Made by a program: the position numbers and the translations under genes. Below are positions 48,701-57,455 of a stretch of 64,000 nucleotides of DNA, piece after piece. The stretch is taken from NCBI GenBank assembly GCA_016699635.1, contig CP064983.1, positions 2,728,001-2,792,000 of the forward strand, given 5' to 3'. Numbering within the stretch: position 1 is the first letter of the stretch; each line of letters opens with the position of its first letter. The stretch is from Bacteroidota bacterium. Its GTDB lineage: Bacteria > Bacteroidota > Bacteroidia > AKYH767-A > OLB10. Below the pieces are notes generated by a model. The model was given only the letters and a program-made list of their open reading frames with translations, made no database searches and had not been told where the DNA came from.

Positions 48701-49770
48701 TTGTTAACTGAAAGCAAATGAGAATAATTATCAGAAACGATTTTTTGTAAATGCGGAATATCGTTTTCGTTTAGGTCAATGTAACCGTCATTACCGATTG
48801 AAGTTTCAAGTTCATATTTGGTTTGTAGTTTGTCTTGTATTTCCGAATAAATATCTTCTTTGGAAACATTGTCGGAATACTTAAACTCTATTTTTCCTGA
48901 AATGGTGTGGAATGGCGAATTATTTGAAATTTCATAAAACAACTCATCTCCCAACTCTTTGAGTTGGTTCAATTCTTCCTGACCTAATTCTCTATAATTT
49001 TTAAACTCAACAAATGCCTTGTTTTCGCTTACTCCATAATCTTCTAATTCGTTTTCATTGAAAAGTTCTAAAATGTCATTTTCAAGTTGTTCTCTTAATT
49101 CTGTTTCGTTGATGAAAATGTCAATGTAATTTGCTCTTTCTGCTTCACCCTGTCTGGTTTCAGCATAAGGCATTTTAATGTTTTGGATTTTCCAAACCTG
49201 TTCCTTTTGTTTAACCAATTTCTTTAAGGCAACAACATATTTTGCCCAAATCTGTCTGTCCTTTTCTTTGTTGATGTCAACCAATGGAATTTCGCTTGCT
49301 TCAACGGTTGTGTATAGTTCTTTAAAGTTATTGGCACTTGTGCCGTCTTTCTTGTCAATGTCTGCAAAACGGAATATGCAATTTCGTTTTGTTGTGCTTT
49401 TTGTAGGTTCGTTGAAATAACTAATCTCTTTCAGTTTAGCAACTCTGTATGAATAAAGTTCGGTAAATGTGTCAATTTTATCTGTCCATAAGCCAACAAT
49501 AGTTTCAATGGCTCTTTCATTCCCGATTGGGATTATTATTTTATGTCGTGAACGATTGTTTTGGTCGTCAACCTTTTGTTTTTGGAAAAAACAAATTCGG
49601 TTTTCTGATGATAAAAGTTCCCTTACTTGCTCTGCTCTTAGTTTGTTTTCAGAATTGCGATTATAACGGTCATTAAAATCGTCTTTTACTTTCAAAACGA
49701 TTTCAATTACTTCGTCAGAAGTTCCTTCAAAAATATTATTGGTTTCAGGTCTGCGATTAAATTCTGCCAT
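45727..49770 (-). CDS. UPF1-like superfamily 1 helicase (COG1112-like), first gene of operon
   Basis: This 1347-residue intact protein opens the operon. Residues 1-820 are unlike any domain I know, contain repeated beta-alpha segments (about 330-600) and may bind substrate. The helicase core follows: Walker A IQGPPGTGKTTVIAEII (about 828), VTSQTNLAVDNALERIKGK, Walker B DLVIMDEASKATPPE (about 1007), VVIIGDHKQLPP, TQFRMHE, TVDRFQGMERNIIIVSTVR and NVGFSRAKRLLIVVG (about 1305). This is the DNA2/UPF1 type that moves on RNA or DNA. Helicase plus PLD gene is the plan of Mokosh defence. No kinase domain is visible, and the Ycf46 and DUF1257 partners are additional. Confidence 0.85.
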   Translation of the reverse strand: MAEFNRRPETNNIFEGTSDEVIEIVLKVKDDFNDRYNRNSENKLRAEQVRELLSSENRICFFQKQKVDDQNNRSRHKIIIPIGNERAIETIVGLWTDKIDTFTELYSYRVAKLKEISYFNEPTKSTTKRNCIFRFADIDKKDGTSANNFKELYTTVEASEIPLVDINKEKDRQIWAKYVVALKKLVKQKEQVWKIQNIKMPYAETRQGEAERANYIDIFINETELREQLENDILELFNENELEDYGVSENKAFVEFKNYRELGQEELNQLKELGDELFYEISNNSPFHTISGKIEFKYSDNVSKEDIYSEIQDKLQTKYELETSIGNDGYIDLNENDIPHLQKIVSDNYSHLLSVNKDNVVYLKVDFSTGNELQKLKQTIKDKLNSEGLDRATVSVTQDNKNLLVEVGAFVRSDKFNADGLSFVESVSRFQPSKPIKTKPINGIELVGNTYQIKNASKDQVDNAMSLLQQNFSGVSFRRLPTQYYFKANEKVNPETLRNFKTKIDLQGKSEFVLASSILKISADSKTDYESQLKRIKDLVPTATIEKKEFNPTYQLLFSTDVETKRQSIINKIQNEIRKEVGKSVDFDAVKNHTRILFSYQFKSDDEREKFKQAVNTACSEHRHILNCSFENPLGRTTYELFKNETLELEKEKEVRRNISQATFIYLTPEQRQNLGEKIEQFGEEAVFKEGIQIGRLIRKEKDRLKFKITDAFDELINGRLEDRIELSELRKGFIKPIFPGELTNIGRMIRAMKKVTEPTTRNGFPVNQNLPNFLFDPNEARQSSTDLEEEKQKVVQNLNEPLLKDQPKQLEAVAKTLLAKDLALIQGPPGTGKTTVIAEIIWQTLRRDPQAKILITSQTNLAVDNALERIKGKKLVRPIRVGNIEKFEDEGKVYSNDRIKSWIQAKTGSREETQYSDNAVCQWIENVKEKCSKEEKYAKAVSKWKKGLDGKDVLIKSTFSTAYYEYVNVFAATCSECGSRNFGDTYQMTFNQNSESKSEPEFDLVIMDEASKATPPELVLPLTLGKKVVIIGDHKQLPPMIDEKEFGEALEAVGAKKLIEDWTKDDYKVSQFEKLFMNAPKNFVASLDTQFRMHEQIMNCISQFYTDQEELEHGLICGIKGEMNIPDFNIKASRWHGLSSVPFIEQKHHAIWVNVETPEDKVGTSYENEGEIQAIQTVLRALTKAEGFEQYQKHFKKDEDKEIGIITYYMPQMQSIRKAMYPQFSKNEWRNFEQHKFENEFQLPLRINTVDRFQGMERNIIIVSTVRSNKQYKEERGKKIPIDNNKYPFALGFAREMQRINVGFSRAKRLLIVVGNEKHFSHKSEYQQAIQKMHRIDIAQIQNLIK

Positions 49771-49806
49771 AATTAAAATTCAGGATTGCTAATGTAACAA
49801 AATTGA

Positions 49807-49938
49807 GCGTTGGAAAATTGGCTCTTTTGGTTTTGCGAAGCGTTGGCTTTGTGTGTTGGGGCAAAACCAAATGTGCCAATGTGCGGTTGGCTAAAGTTGT
49901 TTTAAAAAAATGTGGGTAGGCAAAAAAAATAAAAAACA
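49807..49938. repeat. right end of the helicase/Ycf46 block: hairpin plus inverted repeat
   Basis: The hairpin pairs ATTGGCTCTTTTGGTTTTGC with GCAAAACCAAATGTGCCAAT. AGTTGTTTTAAAAAAATG and CAAAAAAAATAAAAAACAG follow, the inverted form of 39791-39838. It lies just upstream of the helicase ATG. The terminal repeat differs from the AAATATTTTGAAATTCT type found at the ends of the other two blocks. Confidence 0.65.
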
Positions 49939-50084
49939 GAAGGGTCGGCAATGAGTGTCGGCTTACTTGTTGTCCGATTGCAATATGGTCTGTATGTTGG
50001 TCACTGGTCAAAATGGTTTGTCAATGTTTTAAAGTTTAAATTTTGGTCGTCTGTTCGATGGTTGCAGTGTCGCCAAACAATGGC
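49939..50084. other. conserved spacer before site 7
   Basis: There is no gene. The order GTCGGC, TTGTCCGATTG, GGTCTGTATG, GGTCACTGGTCAAAATGG, GGTCGTCTGTT parallels the spacers at 17956-18094 and 63020-63165. Confidence 0.5.
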
Positions 50085-50216
50085 AGGTAACGTTTGGCGG
50101 CTTTGCGAAGAAGCGGATTTCGGAGAACTAAACTGTCAACATAGCACAAAAGTTGATGCGAGGTAGTATGTTTAATTAACCACTGAACCCGCTTTTTTGC
50201 AAAACCGCTGTTACCG
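50085..50216. repeat. 132-bp palindromic site 7
   Basis: It runs from AGGTAAC to GTTACCG. The arms are GCGGCTTTGCGAAGAAGCGG and CCCGCTTTTTTGCAAAACCGC. The middle holds AACTGTCAACATAGCACAAAAG. The pattern TTCGTGCTTCTTTTCTGTCGT follows. It separates the helicase/Ycf46 block from Zorya. Confidence 0.85.
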
Positions 50217-50270
50217 GTTCGTGCTTCTTTTCTGTCGTGTTGTTGTCTGTCCATGTTGCGGTGTCTTGGT

Positions 50271-50350
50271 GCGTTGGCTTGGTGGCTCTTTTGCAAAACT
50301 TGGCTTGTGTGATGGGCTTGTGCGGTTTTGCAAATGTGCCACCAAATGCC
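50271..50350. repeat. left end hairpin of the Zorya block
   Basis: The arms are GGTGGCTCTTTTGCAAAAC and GTTTTGCAAATGTGCCACC, a perfect match except at the conserved CTCTTTT/AAATGTG bulge. It lies 9 bases after the zorD stop. Unlike the other blocks no AT-rich terminal repeat accompanies it. Confidence 0.7.
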
Positions 50351-50358
50351 CTGGGCTT

Positions 50359-53300
50359 TTAAATTCTTTGTATTCGTTGTGATTCAATTATATTAATGTC
50401 CTTAATTGATATTTGATGTCTGTCTATCATTTTTGTTAGTTGTTGTCTGTTAACAAGTTCCACAGAGTTTGATTGAGCTAACATAGTCGTTGTAGAGCTG
50501 TAGTCGTTATTGGTTACTGCTGTCAGTTTAAATTTTACGTTGAACTTATTCTCATAATATGTTTTAGCTGTATAGATTTCTTGAATTGCTTCTCTGCCAA
50601 CTAAAGTTTTTGTCTGTTTAACCTGTAGCAGATAATTGGCTTGGTCTCCCAATAAAACTACATCAACACCTTTGTCATTGGAATAGGGTGTCAAGTGAAC
50701 ATCAAAGCCTTGTTGCTTATATAGTGCAGCAATTGCTGCCTCAAAAAGATTTGGATTGAGTTTGTCGATTTGTTGGATAGTTAATGCTTCCGTTTTTGTC
50801 TCTGTTTCAAAGCCAAATATATTTCCAAAGAGTTCATCAGGTCTTACTTCTGCTTGCTCTGTTGGGAAAAGCGTATTACTCGCTAATGCTTTTTTATTGT
50901 TCAATAAACTGTCGAGAATCTCATCAAATGATTTTAGTTTTTCTCCATTCTCATTTTTCATCGCATCTGGAAAAACAGCCATAGGATAATAAACAAAAAC
51001 ATCTTTTTGTTGCCCTATTCGATATGCTCTGTCTGTAGCTTGTTCTTCTTTTTCTGGATTCCAATGTCTAGAATAATGTATTACATGATTAGCTTCGGTA
51101 ACATTCAAACCAACCCCAGCGGCTAAAGGAGACATGATAATTACATTAAAGCCGTTTTCACTTTGAAAGCGGTCAATTGTTTGCTGTCGGCTCTGCTTTG
51201 CTGCACTTTCCCTTTGCTTGGTGCTTGGGGTGTCACCATTGATTATGCTCGAAAAAATACCGAAAGTGTCATAAACAACTTTTTGCAACATCTTTTGTGT
51301 TTCTTTCCTGTCTGCAAATACAATTACTTTGTCATTCTTTGTTTTTATATCAGCTAAAATTCCAATGGTAGTTTGGAGTTTAGCAGATGTTGCAATCAAT
51401 TCTTCAGAAGAGAAATTCAAGATTTGGTTGTCCAACAAATACGGGTGGTCTGAAATATCTCTAACTGCCCAGAGTGATTTCAATTTCTGATTTCTACCAT
51501 CTACACCTGATAATTCTGAGTTGTTTGCATTCTCTATTTCAATTTTGTATCGTTCAAGTTGAACACCAGGCATTATTTTCTTTATCCTTGAATTGTTGTT
51601 ATCATGCTTCGCAGGTAAGTCTTTAGCCACATCTTTCTTTAATCTTCGTTTGATGAATATTCCTATTTTGTTTCTTAAGCGTTCCGTAAGTTCTTTAATG
51701 TCTGTGTCTTCTTCTTTAAGGGGATTCTGAAATTCCTTTGCAAATTCTTTTGCATTACCCAATAAACCCGGAACGGCAAAATCTATAATGCACCAAATAT
51801 CAATCAGGGTATTTTCAACAGGCGTTCCAGTCATTGCGATTTTAAAATCAGCTTTTAGAGCTTTGCTTGCATTTGTCACTAATGTTCCTGGCGTTTTTAT
51901 CTTCTGTGCTTCATCAAGTGCAACAACGGCAAAATCTACAAGGCATAATGTGGCTTGATAGCTGCGAAGTGTTTCGTAATTTGTTAGGATAATATGTTGC
52001 CTTTGTAATTGCTGTGCTTCTCTTTGATTTTGTATTTGGTCAAATGCTTTTGTTAGGTTTGTTGAACCGTAAAGTTTGGTAATGGAAAGATTTTGTGGTA
52101 AAAAGAATTTTTGATACTCATTTTCCCAATTCTCAAGCAAACTGACAGGAGCAACAATTAAGTAAGGTTTGTTTTCCTGACTAACTTTACTATGCCATTC
52201 AATGAAATAAAGTAATTGGAGAGTTTTACCTAAACCCATATCATCAGCAAGCAAACAGCCGCTTAAATTCTCTTTATGTAAGGTTTGTAGCCATGAAATG
52301 CCCTCAACTTGGTGCGTTTTTAAGTTTATTCCTGAAAATAAATTGTCAATTTCAGAAAAACTGTGATTGATATTATCTGGTGAATTGACATTTTGTATAA
52401 ACTCCGTTAGTTCAGCATTTTCCTTGATTATTAAAACTTCGTTTTCAGAATTTCTTGCGTTTCGGTTTAAAGGTTCTTTTGGATTTTCAAACTGTCTCTT
52501 AGCTGTTTTAATCAGCTTTTCAGCCTCAAGAATCGGAATTTCAACATCCTCCCACGTTACGGTTGTTTTGTTGCTTTTAACTGCATTTTCTTTTTCTTCT
52601 ATGAATGCACTTAGTTTTTCTGGTGTCTTTAAATAAATTCGTTTTTCACCGTGAACCTTATCTTTTATAGCAATACCGGGTATCCATTCTGATTTGTAAG
52701 GGCAAACGAAAGGATAGAATTTAGGTTTGTATATCCCAATTTCTTTTACTCTTTCGCTGTAGAATACAGTAAAGTCAGTTTCTTCGTCATCAAAGAAAAG
52801 CTCAGGATTTTCTAAAATTTGCTGAATGGTTGCGGGGTTTTCAATTTTCCGTATTCCTTTTAATTTTTGAAGTTCTTCCTTTTGTTTAGATGTTACTAAT
52901 ATTCTAGTGGTTGTTTGGTCTTCATTCGTTACAGGATAAACATCCCGAATACTAGGCAGTTGGTCAAATCTGTTCACAAAAGCGAATTCGTTTTCAATGC
53001 CAACATTTGGAATAATTTCTAATATGCCATTATTGAACTGAACATCAATCTTGATTTTGTCAGGGCAAAAAACCTCTTGACTATTCAAATAACTATCCAA
53101 AATCAAAGCTGCTGATTTTGAAATTGTTTTAATATCTGCAAAACGTTTAAGGTTATTCTGAAATGTCCTTTCTGCTTCGGTAAGTTTATTAAAACTATCC
53201 AACGCTTCACATATCTGATATTGATTTTCAGAAAGCAGATATTCTGTGCCGTTAATACTTACTGCTGCACCTTTTCTTTCTGCCTGAAATCTTGTGCCAT

Positions 53301-53631
53301 TAGGTGCAAAGTCATAAAATCCATATTTGAACTTAAAACTGTTTTGATTTAATTGTCCGTCAGACTGTATGTATATTTCATAAGGATATTCGTCAGGTAA
53401 TCCAAGTATCTGTTTGTTTATTTCGCTCAGTTTTAAGATTTCAAAAGTTTCAACCTCGCAGCTATCAATTGATAAATCCGCACTTCCGTTGTCATGAAGT
53501 TCATATAAGATTGAAAGTTGGGCAAGAAAGTCATTCTTCAAATCTTCCCAATTAGAAATAGGAATTCTAAATCCATCATTATTCTGAATGTAAAAAGAAA
53601 AGTTCTTGTTATATGTGTGGCTCAGTTTCAT
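50359..53631 (-). CDS. zorD: Zorya protein ZorD: SNF2 helicase with Mrr-like nuclease domain
   Basis: This 1090-residue intact protein has an N-terminal region of about 440 residues, an SNF2-type helicase (about 445-920) and an Mrr-like nuclease at about 960-1075. Helicase motifs are LADDMGLGKTLQLL (about 467), VALDEAQKIK (about 573), AMTGTPVENTLIDIW, then PLAAGVGLNVTEANHVIHY and DRAYRIGQQKDV. The nuclease reads FEAAIAALYKQQGFDV, KGVDVVLLGDQANYLLQVKQ, with D and Q-x-K at the active-site places. In type I Zorya, ZorD is recruited to degrade phage DNA after ZorAB senses cell-wall disturbance. It ends the four-gene operon, 27 bases after zorC. Confidence 0.85.
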   Translation of the reverse strand: MKLSHTYNKNFSFYIQNNDGFRIPISNWEDLKNDFLAQLSILYELHDNGSADLSIDSCEVETFEILKLSEINKQILGLPDEYPYEIYIQSDGQLNQNSFKFKYGFYDFAPNGTRFQAERKGAAVSINGTEYLLSENQYQICEALDSFNKLTEAERTFQNNLKRFADIKTISKSAALILDSYLNSQEVFCPDKIKIDVQFNNGILEIIPNVGIENEFAFVNRFDQLPSIRDVYPVTNEDQTTTRILVTSKQKEELQKLKGIRKIENPATIQQILENPELFFDDEETDFTVFYSERVKEIGIYKPKFYPFVCPYKSEWIPGIAIKDKVHGEKRIYLKTPEKLSAFIEEKENAVKSNKTTVTWEDVEIPILEAEKLIKTAKRQFENPKEPLNRNARNSENEVLIIKENAELTEFIQNVNSPDNINHSFSEIDNLFSGINLKTHQVEGISWLQTLHKENLSGCLLADDMGLGKTLQLLYFIEWHSKVSQENKPYLIVAPVSLLENWENEYQKFFLPQNLSITKLYGSTNLTKAFDQIQNQREAQQLQRQHIILTNYETLRSYQATLCLVDFAVVALDEAQKIKTPGTLVTNASKALKADFKIAMTGTPVENTLIDIWCIIDFAVPGLLGNAKEFAKEFQNPLKEEDTDIKELTERLRNKIGIFIKRRLKKDVAKDLPAKHDNNNSRIKKIMPGVQLERYKIEIENANNSELSGVDGRNQKLKSLWAVRDISDHPYLLDNQILNFSSEELIATSAKLQTTIGILADIKTKNDKVIVFADRKETQKMLQKVVYDTFGIFSSIINGDTPSTKQRESAAKQSRQQTIDRFQSENGFNVIIMSPLAAGVGLNVTEANHVIHYSRHWNPEKEEQATDRAYRIGQQKDVFVYYPMAVFPDAMKNENGEKLKSFDEILDSLLNNKKALASNTLFPTEQAEVRPDELFGNIFGFETETKTEALTIQQIDKLNPNLFEAAIAALYKQQGFDVHLTPYSNDKGVDVVLLGDQANYLLQVKQTKTLVGREAIQEIYTAKTYYENKFNVKFKLTAVTNNDYSSTTTMLAQSNSVELVNRQQLTKMIDRHQISIKDINIIESQRIQRI

Positions 53632-53658
53632 CTTAGCACTTTTCCTTTTAACCAGTGA

Positions 53659-55032
53659 TTAAACTTGTCTTTCCCAGTTAGGGTTATGGAATAATCGCCC
53701 TTCTTCACTTGTGTAATAATAATTTGCATCACTTTGTATTGCTAATGGCAGAGAGCCATTTCTTAAATCTTCAACACTATTCAATCTACTATTTAAAGTT
53801 GGTCTGTTAGGGCTACTCATTTTATATGCACAGCAAGCAAAACCTTCATTACTAAATTCAATAATCATATAATCCCCAATGTAAAGAATAAAAGCAGATA
53901 CATCTCTGTTACTATAGACCGTTGTGAACCTAGCCTCTAAGTATTCAGCAATTCGTTCATCTCTTTTTAAGAGAGTTTTAGTAAAACCTGGTCCATAAAC
54001 TTTAAATGAAGAAATTTGAGGTGCATACTTCAACCAAAACCTTTTTCGTCTTTCATCATTTATACATACGTTGAAAAAAACATTTATAAACTGTCTTGTA
54101 ATCCATTCATTTAGAATTTTCCTTGCGTTGATTAAGTCTAACTTCTCTTTTTCGGTTGCATTATAGAAATCAGCCCAAACACTTTTGTTTTCAGGGTCTC
54201 CAATGAATGTAAAAGCAAGATGTTTGACTTTGTCTTGTAATGCAGCGTATTCAGGCTTATTTGCTTGGATTATAAACTTGCTAACAATTCTTTACTGGTA
54301 TTGGAGTTTTTGTGAAAATCTAATGCATTCTCAAAATCGTTAATCAGATTTGATAATTCATTTTGTTTTTTATCATAATATGCAACCATTACCTTTGAAA
54401 AATAAGGTATGTGAACCACGATTCTGGTAGAGACAAAACTTTTGTAGCTTCTTTTATTGGAGTATTTTTCAAAGCCAATTCATTACCAAAGATTAGGTCT
54501 CCATTTTTAAGATCAAAGTATTTAAAATTGTTTTTGAAAGCGTTTAACGTATTTCTATTCCCGCTATATGCTTTTAGTTTTTCCGCAATAAATTCAGCTA
54601 ACCTATTTAATGACGTTCTATTTTCAGTTTCCCAATTTTTCAAGTAGCAGTCAATAATTCCAATTAGGAATGAATCTCTCCAATTTGAATTCAACAACTG
54701 TAAAGCATAGTTGATTTCTTTTTCATTGTTGAATATGGCTGAATGCCCTGTTTCGGAATAAGACAGCGAATAAGTTAAAGTTCTTAATTCTCGCCTGTCA
54801 AAGCCAGTATTATTAGTTTGAATGGAGGATTTGAATTTTTGAAAACTTGTGGTATTAAATTGTTGCCATTAAAATTGAATGATGCAGCTCCAACTTGTTC
54901 GGTTATCTTTTTTAGCTTATCAATTCTTATGTCGTTAAGTTGTGTGAGAGTAGTAGGGATTATCTTTTGAGCCGTTTGCTGAAAAGCAGACGGCAAAAAA
55001 TGAAATTCCAATATATCATTCACACTTTGCAT
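53659..55032 (-). pseudogene. zorC: Zorya protein ZorC (EH signature), frameshifted
   Basis: The start MQSVNDILEFHFLPSAFQQT at 55032 overlaps the end of zorA closely. Pieces 54784-55032, 54389-54697, a linking part and 53659-54033 give about 455 residues. The middle and end have the EH-signature traits: NTPIKEATKVLSLPESWFTY, then FFNVCINDERRKRFWLKYA and a beta-rich terminus (FILYIGDYMIIEFSNEGFAC). ZorC binds DNA and works with ZorD in type I systems. Breaks lie near 54790, 54415 and several places between 54040 and 54390. An upstream zorA stop at 55034-55036 leaves no spacer. Confidence 0.75.
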
Positions 55033-55033
55033 G

Positions 55034-56558
55034 TTAGTTTCTTCTTCCGTTTAGTTTGCTTAGCTGTTCTGTCAATTCTTCTAAAATATCCTCCTGCTTT
55101 GATGAAGCAGCAGCTAGTGATTCTGCTGTTGTTGTTAGATGCTCGGTGTATTTTCCTAAAAAAGTTTCTAGACTTTGCCCAACAGTTGTTTGATAATCTT
55201 TAAGACCAGTATTGATTTTGGCAAAGATTTCTTGTAACCTCTTCTATGATGTCAAACTTCTGTGCGTAGTCTGCTGAAACCTCTTTTGCAGCAGAAAGTG
55301 ACTTTTGAATTTCCTGAATGGTGCTTGAATTATTTTGCAAAACTCGTTTGAATATTTTGAAAAAGGTTAGCTGTGATTCACCGAACTTACTTGATGATGC
55401 ATTTACGTCCTGTGAAATGTTTCTAAATGAGGCTATAACCCTTTCTAAATCACTTTGTGCTTGATTGAGTTTTGTAATGGTTTCAGTAACACCATTTGAA
55501 AGTAATTCATTTTTTCAATACTTGTATTGAATGCACTTAATAGACTGTCTGATACTTGAAGATTTTGAGATTGCTTTGTGAGTAGTGTTTCCTGACCTGC
55601 TTGTAAATCACCAACTTTATTTTTAAGAATCTCACTCATTTCTTCGACTTGCTTTCTCATTTCGTTGGTTGATTGCTCTGACTGTGAAAGTGTTTGCTGA
55701 GATATTTGTTTCACTACGTCTTGCAAACCTCTGAAATTTCATTCAGATTATCGGTCATTACTTGCAATTTTGATGGAAAGTCGGTCAACGAACCGCCAGC
55801 CTGACCAAGTAAACCCGCAAGTCGTTCCATTTCATTTTTTGTATCACCACTCATTGAAGTTTTAAATTCTTCAATCATTTTGCCCATTGATTCCTGCAAT
55901 TCCTTCACGATATTTTGAGTCATGTCAGTTGCCGGGTCTTGCAGTTTTTTGCCCAGGATTCTCAATTTCTGCTTTTACTAATTTCAATTCTGCAACAACG
56001 CCTTCCGGTTGGATTATTAAGTATTTGTTCAAAACCTGCTGAAATAGTCAATGCCAAATCAGTTGAAAAAGTTTGCAAGGAGTTTGATTGCTTTTGGATT
56101 CTTCATAAATGTCTCTTAATACGTTTCCTGGCTTTTATAAAATTGCCGTTTTCATCAGTTGAGGAAAGATCTTTTTAAATTCAATCAAAACCTCTGTCAA
56201 TTTTTTGGTGCAATAGTTTCCTCACTGAGAACACCTTCTTCTAATCTCTTCCTTTTGATATTAGTCCAAAATGAGAACAGAACAAGAAGTGCAACTCCAA
56301 ATATTGAAACAAGGAATGCCGTTTTTAACCCATTCATCAACTCAGGAATACTCTTTTCTATATCGTTACTATCAAAATTCCAAAGTCCGATTGCGATACC
56401 TAAGAAAGTAAAAAGTATTCCAAGTGTAGGGAACAGATGAGGAATGAAGTCAAATAAATGTTCATTATTGTTTTCTCTGTTTCGCTTATAAATGTAAATG
56501 CTGCCCAAATAGCAACTATAAGGATTATTCCAATTCCTGATAATACTTCAATACTCAT
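55034..56558 (-). pseudogene. zorA: Zorya protein ZorA (MotA-like with long tail), frameshifted
   Basis: The start is MSIEVLSGIGIILIVAIWAA at 56558. Fragments give a protein of about 505 residues. The N-terminal part has a first membrane helix, then HLFPTLGILFTFLGIAIGLW and LMNGLKTAFLVSIFGVALLV, the MotA/ExbB-type channel helices. The rest is a long coiled coil (residues about 150-500) rich in Glu, Gln and Ser (EEFKTSMSGDTKNEMERLAG, RKQVEEMSEILKNKVGDLQA). In Zorya this tail extends into the cytoplasm and carries the signal from the peptidoglycan-bound ZorB. It ends LNGRRN. Indels lie near 56470, 56200, 55970, 55725, 55510 and 55240. Confidence 0.8.
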
Positions 56559-56608
56559 TTGTCGTCAATGTTTTTTAATGCTTCGTTTATTATGGCTTCG
56601 CTTGTTAG

Positions 56609-57273
56609 TTACAATTCTAAATTCAACTCGTCTTGATTTGTTATTGTCAATTTCTGATTACTCTCAAAAGTAAGTTTGTAATCTTTATCTACTGTTCTTC
56701 CATAGGAAGTAGTGGCTGTAAGCCAGTACTGCAATCTTTCCTTCTCATCTGTTTTAAGACTTGAAAAACATTCCTGTGTTCGTAAAAACGCCAATACATT
56801 TCTTCCTCTGTCTTGTGAAAGTTTCATATTGTCGATATATGGATCGCCAGTCAAACCAATTGGTTTAGTGTCTGTGTGTCCTTCGATTCTAATTTCAGCT
56901 ATTTTGTCTTTGTATTTGTCTTGTAAAACAACCGATAGGTATTTTGGTAGAAATTCAGATAAAACTGTTTGAAAGTATGGTGTTATCTCTGATTTGCCAG
57001 TTGGGAAGAGCACCTGCGGATTTGTAAATTTTATTGATAGGTCATTATCAAGTTTCAAATTCCATTTTGCAAAATCATTTTTGAATGCTTCTTTAATTCA
57101 TTGTATAAAGCAACTTTTGATTCTTCGTAATCTTTGAAAATTTGGTTTTGTTGTTTTTGTCGTTTTCTACTAATGCCATGTATGATATTGACATAAACAG
57201 AAAAATCACCATTAAAACCGTCATAAGGTCGGCTAAAGGGAATCCAATGGCTTTCTTTCTTAGTTCCTGACAT
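56609..57273 (-). pseudogene. zorB: Zorya protein ZorB (MotB/OmpA-like), frameshifted
   Basis: The start is MSGTKKESHWIPF at 57273. With bases restored near 57235, 57170 and 57070 the protein is about 220 residues. The single membrane helix reads ADLMTVLMVIFLFMSISYMA, with Asp at about residue 15 as the ion-carrying residue of MotB-type stators. The C-terminal OmpA-like domain reads LFPTGKSEITPYF, IRIEGHTDTKPIG and KLSQDRGRNVLAFLR and binds peptidoglycan. ZorB is first in this operon; known type I loci as I recall them have zorA first. The gap of 50 bases to zorA is short. Confidence 0.8.
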
Positions 57274-57317
57274 TACACTATTCTAAATTAAAGGTGTCAA
57301 GAGGAGGGTTGTCGTGT

Positions 57318-57395
57318 GGTTGGGCAAAGCAAATTTGCTGCACAACTGTGTCGGCTTGTGCGTTGGATTGCAGCTCTTTTGATTTGCTTGTGCGT
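57318..57395. repeat. right end hairpin of the Zorya block
   Basis: AAGCAAATTTGCTGCA pairs with TTGCAGCTCTTTTGATTTGCTT with bulges. The TCTTTT word is in the right arm here, so the hairpin is inverted or rearranged compared with the others. It lies 45 bases upstream of the zorB start. Confidence 0.45.
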
Positions 57396-57455
57396 TGGCT
57401 TTTCTGTTCATTTGTCCTGTCGTTTAATTGTTGCACTGTCGTCTTTTAGCATGAC

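Noticed and set aside
41416..49770. BREX or DISARM
   Set aside because: No PglZ, BrxC, DrmA or DrmB and no methyltransferase in this operon; only the helicase and PLD-like domain recall DISARM or Mokosh parts.
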